64,000 nt of DNA from Phorcus lineatus (taxonomy: Eukaryota; Mollusca; Gastropoda; Trochida; Trochidae): NCBI GenBank assembly GCA_921293015.1, contig OV121081.1, positions 75,409,022 to 75,473,021 on the forward strand. Direction: 5' to 3'. Positions 59,515 through 64,000 of the stretch are shown here, piece after piece; the stretch's first letter is position 1, and the number at the start of each line of letters is the position of its first letter. The position numbers and the translations under genes were made by a program. Under the pieces are notes generated by a model. It saw only the letters and a list, made by a program, of their open reading frames with translations, had not been told where the DNA came from and made no database searches.

Positions 59515-59600
59515 ATCAACATGTCTTATCCCTATCAAGGTACCTGATTAACAGTCTCAGACGAAAAACACACAACGATTTGAATGGCAGAAAGGTTTAA
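59515..59600 (+). CDS. candidate terminal exon
   Basis: A pyrimidine-rich acceptor (ctttcatctcggttctttag) ends at 59514. Entered in phase 1 from 59195-59264, it reads QHVLSLSRYLINSLRRKT and then HNDLNGRKV, stopping at TAA 59598-59600. The intron between the two exons is 250 bases. Together they form a plausible basic C-terminus for the gene whose leader may be at 54053. Confidence 0.38.
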
Positions 59601-61583
59601 AAATTTAATTATTCACATAAAGGACGGTCACAGACATGAAAGATACACGTTTGACATATGATATGAAGTGCTTTAAGGACTCTAGCATTACTTTCATGAC
59701 AGTTCAGTTCATGAAAACTTAAATTGACTGGAGGTGAGGTGAAACACATTATTGGTTGCATATCATGACCTAAAAGAGTTAAAACTGCATGGCAAATTTT
59801 CAAAACCGTAATGGTATATGTTAACCTCAAAAGGCCTTACGAATACTCCACAGAGAAAGATGCATATTGAGCAGTCAATCAGAAGCACGCATGTCACCTT
59901 CAGAGAAATGATCTGTTTTAAAGTGAATCCATATTCCTTAAATAAACATAAGACCTCTTCATCATTTTTTGAAAGTTTTCACTCATCACCTAGACATGTC
60001 GCCAGAAATTAAATTGCTATTTCTTAATTCTAATTGCAAAGGAATTTGCAATTGTTTCATTTCTCTATATTTGCACTTCAAACTTTTTTTACTCAATTTT
60101 TTTTAAAAATAGTTATGGTAGCCAGGCTTCAGATTTTTAAAGAAAAATAATAAGACGAGTTTTTTTTCCAATGTATGTGTCCTGCGAAATAGACTTTTCG
60201 ATTCCAGAATGACAGGATAGACTAGGGATGTTGCGCTGTTAGAGCACTCTTGTTGGGCAAATGTACAGAAAACAAGTGGATAGTAAAAAAACGTTGTAAA
60301 GATTTTCTTCAAGCAGAAAGATAGGTTTTCACCTTGAATATCCTCAGCCATCTTAAGAAGTTGTCCTGTGAAGAATGATTTTTCAATTATATAATGAATA
60401 TATATAGGTTTTATTTTGACTTCTAGGAAAGCAATATGAAATAATTATATTTTTATAGAAATGGAATTGCAAACTGATTATAATTTAAAGTTAAACTTAT
60501 GTATAGTATTTGTGAAGATGAATTTCCTGTCACCAAACACATTCCCTATCAAGGAATTTAAAACTATCGACGAACTATTCATAGGTAGACATCAAACATG
60601 ATTTTTAGTTAATATTTGGAAAGAAAAAAAGCTTTTAGGATGTAAAGAAAGTGAATATGTGTTTCAGTAGCAACTGCCGAGAGGATATTATAAATTCAAT
60701 CTTGATTACATTCATTTCTGATCTGATTATAAGCCTGAAGTCATTAAGCGATCTGTTTTACTTCAAGAAATTGATTTCCTTATGCCATGTTCTAAACGGA
60801 TATCAGTATTTGGCAAATGATCGGCACTGACATTGAAAACCGTGAACCTTCTCTATTACTTAATTGAATTCAGGGATCATGACTTAACTGCAAACGGAAA
60901 ATGAATGTACACTTGCTGAAGATACGTTTTACTTTAAGTTTTCATATGTCTTCTGTTATTCTTTACTGTTGAAATATGAACTATTCCAAGTGATATATAT
61001 TTGCATTTATCTAACATAATCCATAAAATTAAACTTAAATAGAAGTTTTGATACAGAATATTCTGTTTCGATAGTTCAATGTACGTTTTTGACAAGATCT
61101 GTCAATATAAAACCGTACCAATCTTATGTGCATCTGACTTGTTTCCTACAATCATCCTTCAGCAAATAGATAACAAGATCTTTGATCCATGTTACCACTT
61201 TCAAAAATAATCGTAATTTCACCCTTTAATTCAAATCTGGTGCTTGAGGTTATAATTATAAAAATGAAAAATGAACGAAAAGAAATGAGTCCTAATTTTG
61301 AAAAGCTCACATTCTTTTCCACTATTGATTGACTTTTGCAATAAAGATTTGTTAAAATCTTTTTGGGCACAGTGGTTACTGAATAGTAACATCTCTTTGT
61401 CATTAAGTGAAATTCTGAGAAATCATCAAATCAATAACAAACTAGGTCAAATGGCATTATTGGGCGTAGCTTTATTACCAGATTACAGAGGCGGAAATGA
61501 GACAAGCATTGAACGCCGACCTTAAAGGTAATGGCAGTTCACGTCTCTTATGACAGGGTTTTGCACATATCATTAGAGAATTA
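59601..61583. other. no gene seen
   Basis: AT-rich spacer between the exon candidate and the Ngaro-type element. Frames are of chance length. Confidence 0.4.
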
Positions 61584-61700
61584 CAATGATTGAGGCAACC
61601 AAGGGGTACTGCACCTAGTGATGCCCCAAATCAAATGAAGGAAAACAACAAAAGCAATTGTGACAACCAAGGGTACTGCACATTGTGATGTCACAAATCA
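61584..61700 (-). repeat. two imperfect direct repeats at the 3' end of the Ngaro-type element
   Basis: 61584-61633 (with gaggcaaccaaggggtactg) and 61655-61700 (with tgacaaccaagggtactgca) are about 80% alike, with a spacer of about 21 bases. Ngaro elements end in split direct repeats (A1…B1A2B2), so these are candidate pieces of that structure. The exact end of the element is not visible. Confidence 0.5.
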
Positions 61701-61900
61701 TTCATGTCCTTAGCCTACTCACAGTTCATTTCACCTCAGCGGGTTTGGTCACACCGAGATGTCACTGCAAAACGGCGGCCGGGCATGAAAAGCAGACCCC
61801 GAGGGTCGGAAAACAGCAATTATTTATGGAACATTTTATGTGCTTGCCTCGAAATCCGCCACTGAACTTGGTATATAGCAAGTTCCGCCAACTAATACAA

Positions 61901-62479
61901 TTAATTCTGGAATGTGCAAACACCCTTTTTAAGAAATGCCTCCAAACCTCCTTGGAGACCATTCAGAAATATGTCATTTCCTATTGGGGAGAGATGAACA
62001 CCATCGTCCCGAAAAAGGTTGGGATCCTCAACCGTTATCTCCCCATGCTTGATATGGCAGCCGCCGCTATCCCTCATTCCTTTACTTCCAAACCTATTGA
62101 ACCGCCGTCGCTTACGCTCCATGGCTATGTCGTCAATGGCCCCCCACCATGTTCTTCGCTGTAGAATGTCCGACCATATCAACTTTGTTTTGCTTGGCAA
62201 TAAACCTCTAAGCCTCTGTATGTCTTCTTGCACGGTGCCTAACAACTTCTCCATTGGCATTCTGACTAAATCATTTGAGCCGAGATGGACCAAGAGAATA
62301 TCGGGCGGCTGGTAACTCCGTAACTGTTGAGCCACTATGGGAATGAGGTTGTCCCATTGCATGCCTCGTCGACCGTGCCACCTGATATTAACTCCATGTT
62401 TTTCTAGCCCCAAGTTCATACCTAATGGTCTTGTCACTGCTCGTCTATGGGCCCAGTATATAAGGGATGAACCCATCAT
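61901..62479 (-). CDS. SGNH hydrolase domain protein of the Ngaro-type element
   Basis: 192 residues. Block I is GSSLIYWA (G3-S4-S5, with S5 at the place of the catalytic serine of GDS), followed by NLGL and WHGRRGMQW. Block III is HLGSNDL (G67, N69). Block V is DGVHLSP (D159, H162). The Ser, Gly, Asn and His set of SGNH esterases is therefore present. Such a domain of unknown use follows the recombinase in Ngaro retrotransposons. It is in the same frame as the recombinase, 168 bases after its stop, with an acceptor-like gtattaagtttttccag just upstream, so it may be expressed from a spliced RNA. The first of two ATGs was taken as the start. Confidence 0.85.
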   Translation of the reverse strand: MMGSSLIYWAHRRAVTRPLGMNLGLEKHGVNIRWHGRRGMQWDNLIPIVAQQLRSYQPPDILLVHLGSNDLVRMPMEKLLGTVQEDIQRLRGLLPSKTKLIWSDILQRRTWWGAIDDIAMERKRRRFNRFGSKGMRDSGGCHIKHGEITVEDPNLFRDDGVHLSPIGNDIFLNGLQGGLEAFLKKGVCTFQN

Positions 62480-62647
62480 CCATATCTCTGGAAAAACTTA
62501 ATACAGATTAGATGGGCTGAATTACACAACATTTTTAACATTAACCTTATCATGTAATAAAGTGTGTTTAAAATTATTACCAAAAGGTGATTTTATACAG
62601 AAATCTTACAAGTAATAAACCCATAATGATAGGCTGGATATGGATGA

Positions 62648-63568
62648 TTACACCGATAGCCTTATGTACCGGGTGTAAGCCAGGGATCTCCATCGTCCCC
62701 ACTTACAAATGTCATCGTGGGAAACTCCTTTGGACGCGGCGTATGTTGCTGCACCTATTCTGAATGAATGTGATTTGAACCGTGATGCGGGCAAGTTTAA
62801 GAATATAACTGCTCGGCTCAATACTGTTGTAAATTGGTATCTTGTGACAGCCTTGCCATTCAAGTGGACAAAAAGATTAGGAAGAGCGGCTGGCCGCAAT
62901 AAGAGATATTTTCTCATTGATACCACAGGACAAATACTTTGATCAGACTGGGTAGGCAGGATTATTGTAGTAGAGTGGCCATATTGGTCAGTTTTTGAAC
63001 GTCGTATGGTTAGCTGTATGCTGGAGTTGAACATTTTAATATCCTCAAATTGCAACGCACGGTCCGCATTTGCCTCTGTAACCTGGATTATTTCTCCAAT
63101 CCGCAGGAATCCAAAAAATGCAATCATGGATATAGCTGTAAACAAGTTTGCTTCAAACTGTGACCTACAAATGTGATGAAAGGCTCTTGGTAGTTGTTTT
63201 AGGATATCTATGGTAATGGGTAACCGTGAATCCATTGATGGGAAAATGCGCCTGTAACCTTTAACACACTTCCTTATCAAATAGCTGTCGGTTGGGTCCT
63301 TCCATCCATTGATGAGGTGGTATCTGCTTAATGCTGAAAGATGCAGGGTGACAGTTGAGTGAGATATGTTCCGGAACGACAAATTGGCAATATAGCATAA
63401 CACATCGTCTGTTGATGCTGGTCCTTTACCACCAATCTTCTTAACTTGACAAAACTGGAAAAATGCCTTGATTGCAGAGCTGTAAGCCTTCATAGAACTT
63501 GTTGCAAGTGAATTGTCGATGAGCCGGTGAGATTCCTCTCTCAACTCCATAAGTGACTTGGGACGCAA
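62648..63568 (-). CDS. tyrosine recombinase of the Ngaro-type element
   Basis: 306 residues. The N-terminal SAM-like part (about 15-110) has SSMKAYSSAIKAFFQFC. The catalytic domain carries R156 (FGFLRIGE), K192 (RRSKTDQ), H267-x-x-R270 (HSFRIGAATYAA), the GRWRS motif (291-295) and the nucleophile Y301 (YTRYIRLS). All catalytic residues are in place. It would insert the circular DNA intermediate by recombination, in the nucleus, without target duplication. The start overlaps the RNase H frame by 28 bases in a different frame, a compact arrangement suggesting reinitiation or frameshifting. Confidence 0.93.
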   Translation of the reverse strand: MRPKSLMELREESHRLIDNSLATSSMKAYSSAIKAFFQFCQVKKIGGKGPASTDDVLCYIANLSFRNISHSTVTLHLSALSRYHLINGWKDPTDSYLIRKCVKGYRRIFPSMDSRLPITIDILKQLPRAFHHICRSQFEANLFTAISMIAFFGFLRIGEIIQVTEANADRALQFEDIKMFNSSIQLTIRRSKTDQYGHSTTIILPTQSDQSICPVVSMRKYLLLRPAALPNLFVHLNGKAVTRYQFTTVLSRAVIFLNLPASRFKSHSFRIGAATYAASKGVSHDDICKWGRWRSLAYTRYIRLSV

Positions 63569-63987
63569 TCCGGGAATAGGTTGGCTGCAGGAGCCAGCAG
63601 ACGAAATTTGTTGATCTGTTGACGAGAAAGCGAGTCAGCAATAGTATTCTTTTCACCTGGGATATATTCACCTTTAACAGTGAGATTAATTTGTAGACAT
63701 TTCAAAACAAATTTTCTGAGAAAGTGCATGACATAATTACATTTTGAAGACTGTTTGTTCAAAATTGCAACCACTGCAGTGTTGTCAGATTTGATTATTA
63801 TCTTTTTACCTGTAAGATAGTTATCCCATATGTTTACTGCAACAAAAATTGGGAAGAATTCCAGAAGAGTAATATTCCGTGTCAACTTGTACTCATGCCA
63901 TGACAAAGGCCAGCTCCCATAAGCCCATCTCTGGTCAAAGTACAACCCAAATCCTTTGCCCATGCCCCCTGCACTATCTGTATACAA
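63541..63987 (-). CDS. RNase H domain (C-terminus of Pol) of the Ngaro-type element, partial
   Basis: 148 residues visible from an internal ATG. The true protein starts beyond the window, with reverse transcriptase upstream. RNase H residues are D4 (YTDSAGG), E43 (LLEFFPIF), D68 (IKSDNTAVVAILNKQSS) and D118 (NTIADSLSR), in the spacing of DIRS/Ngaro RNase H. IPGEKNTIADSLSRQQ is a hallmark of this group. It ends CVPSHLWS, 25 bases past the start codon of the recombinase. Confidence 0.92.
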   Translation of the reverse strand: MYTDSAGGMGKGFGLYFDQRWAYGSWPLSWHEYKLTRNITLLEFFPIFVAVNIWDNYLTGKKIIIKSDNTAVVAILNKQSSKCNYVMHFLRKFVLKCLQINLTVKGEYIPGEKNTIADSLSRQQINKFRLLAPAANLFPDCVPSHLWS

Positions 63988-64000
63988 CTGTAGTGTTGTA

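Larger units (their letters stand above)
61584..64000 (-). mobile_element. Ngaro-type (DIRS-like) tyrosine-recombinase retrotransposon, 3' half
   Basis: Read on the minus strand from the window edge, the order is RNase H (63987-63541), tyrosine recombinase (63568-62648), SGNH hydrolase (62479-61901), and then a pair of imperfect direct repeats (61584-61700) that probably belong to the 3' end. An RT/RNase H polyprotein with a tyrosine recombinase instead of an integrase defines the DIRS order. The added SGNH hydrolase is known from Ngaro elements. Reverse transcriptase and Gag lie beyond 64000. The frames shown carry no stop codons, so the copy may be young. Confidence 0.9.

Noticed and set aside
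61685-62315. Plus-strand frames of 98-159 codons opposite the SGNH hydrolase
   Set aside because: They are antisense shadows of the minus-strand hydrolase frame, which has clear motifs.

Overview
The window is 64 kb of AT-rich, intron-bearing animal DNA. It is most likely from a lophotrochozoan, probably a mollusc. This is inferred from a tRNA-derived SINE with a GTGA tail, a Steamer-like Ty3/gypsy element, a Ngaro-type tyrosine-recombinase retroelement, a Penelope-like element with hammerhead-ribozyme motifs, and eukaryotic splice and poly(A) signals. No complete host gene is visible. Host coding sequence appears only as short exon candidates and decayed copies, and these calls are weak. The mobile elements are firmly supported.

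Layout. Positions 1-1389: a 433-bp segment occurs twice, 956 bp apart, with one difference. Each copy carries the 3' end of the same terminal exon. 1.9-2.45 kb: a segment that recurs, interrupted, at 51.9-52.95 kb. 6.3-15.8 and 18.2-27.9 kb: an old tandem segmental duplication, units A and B. Unit A gained a Penelope-like fragment and a SINE. Unit B gained a 2.4-kb insertion with an 80-bp-arm palindrome, a second foldback segment and another SINE. Four copies of one cysteine-containing exon-like module lie in A and B, three of them broken. 16.8-17.5 kb, between the units: a frameshifted pseudogene of the Crypton-derived ZMYM/KIAA1958/QRICH1-like family. 31.8 kb: a 44-bp minisatellite. 33.7-34.5 kb: a MITE with 30-bp inverted ends. 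34.6 kb: an orphan exon candidate.

35.67-45.57 kb is a TTAA-flanked inverted-repeat DNA element of about 4.9 kb. A complete 4,972-bp Ty3/gypsy element lies inside it at 40,483-45,454. Its LTRs differ by one base, its target duplication is perfect, and its single gag-pol frame is broken by two stop codons. 48.4-48.8 kb: a solo LTR. 54.05-59.6 kb: four plus-strand exon candidates, from a hydrophobic leader exon to a terminal exon, that may form a small secreted-protein gene. 61.6-64.0 kb: the 3' half of a minus-strand Ngaro-type retroelement (RNase H, tyrosine recombinase, SGNH hydrolase), running off the window.

Overall, the region looks like a duplicated and decaying host gene cluster invaded by many transposon classes. 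The order of nested and copy-specific insertions gives a relative history: the A/B duplication came first, then the Penelope, SINE and foldback insertions, while the gypsy insertion is recent. All calls come from reading the sequence alone. No database search was run.
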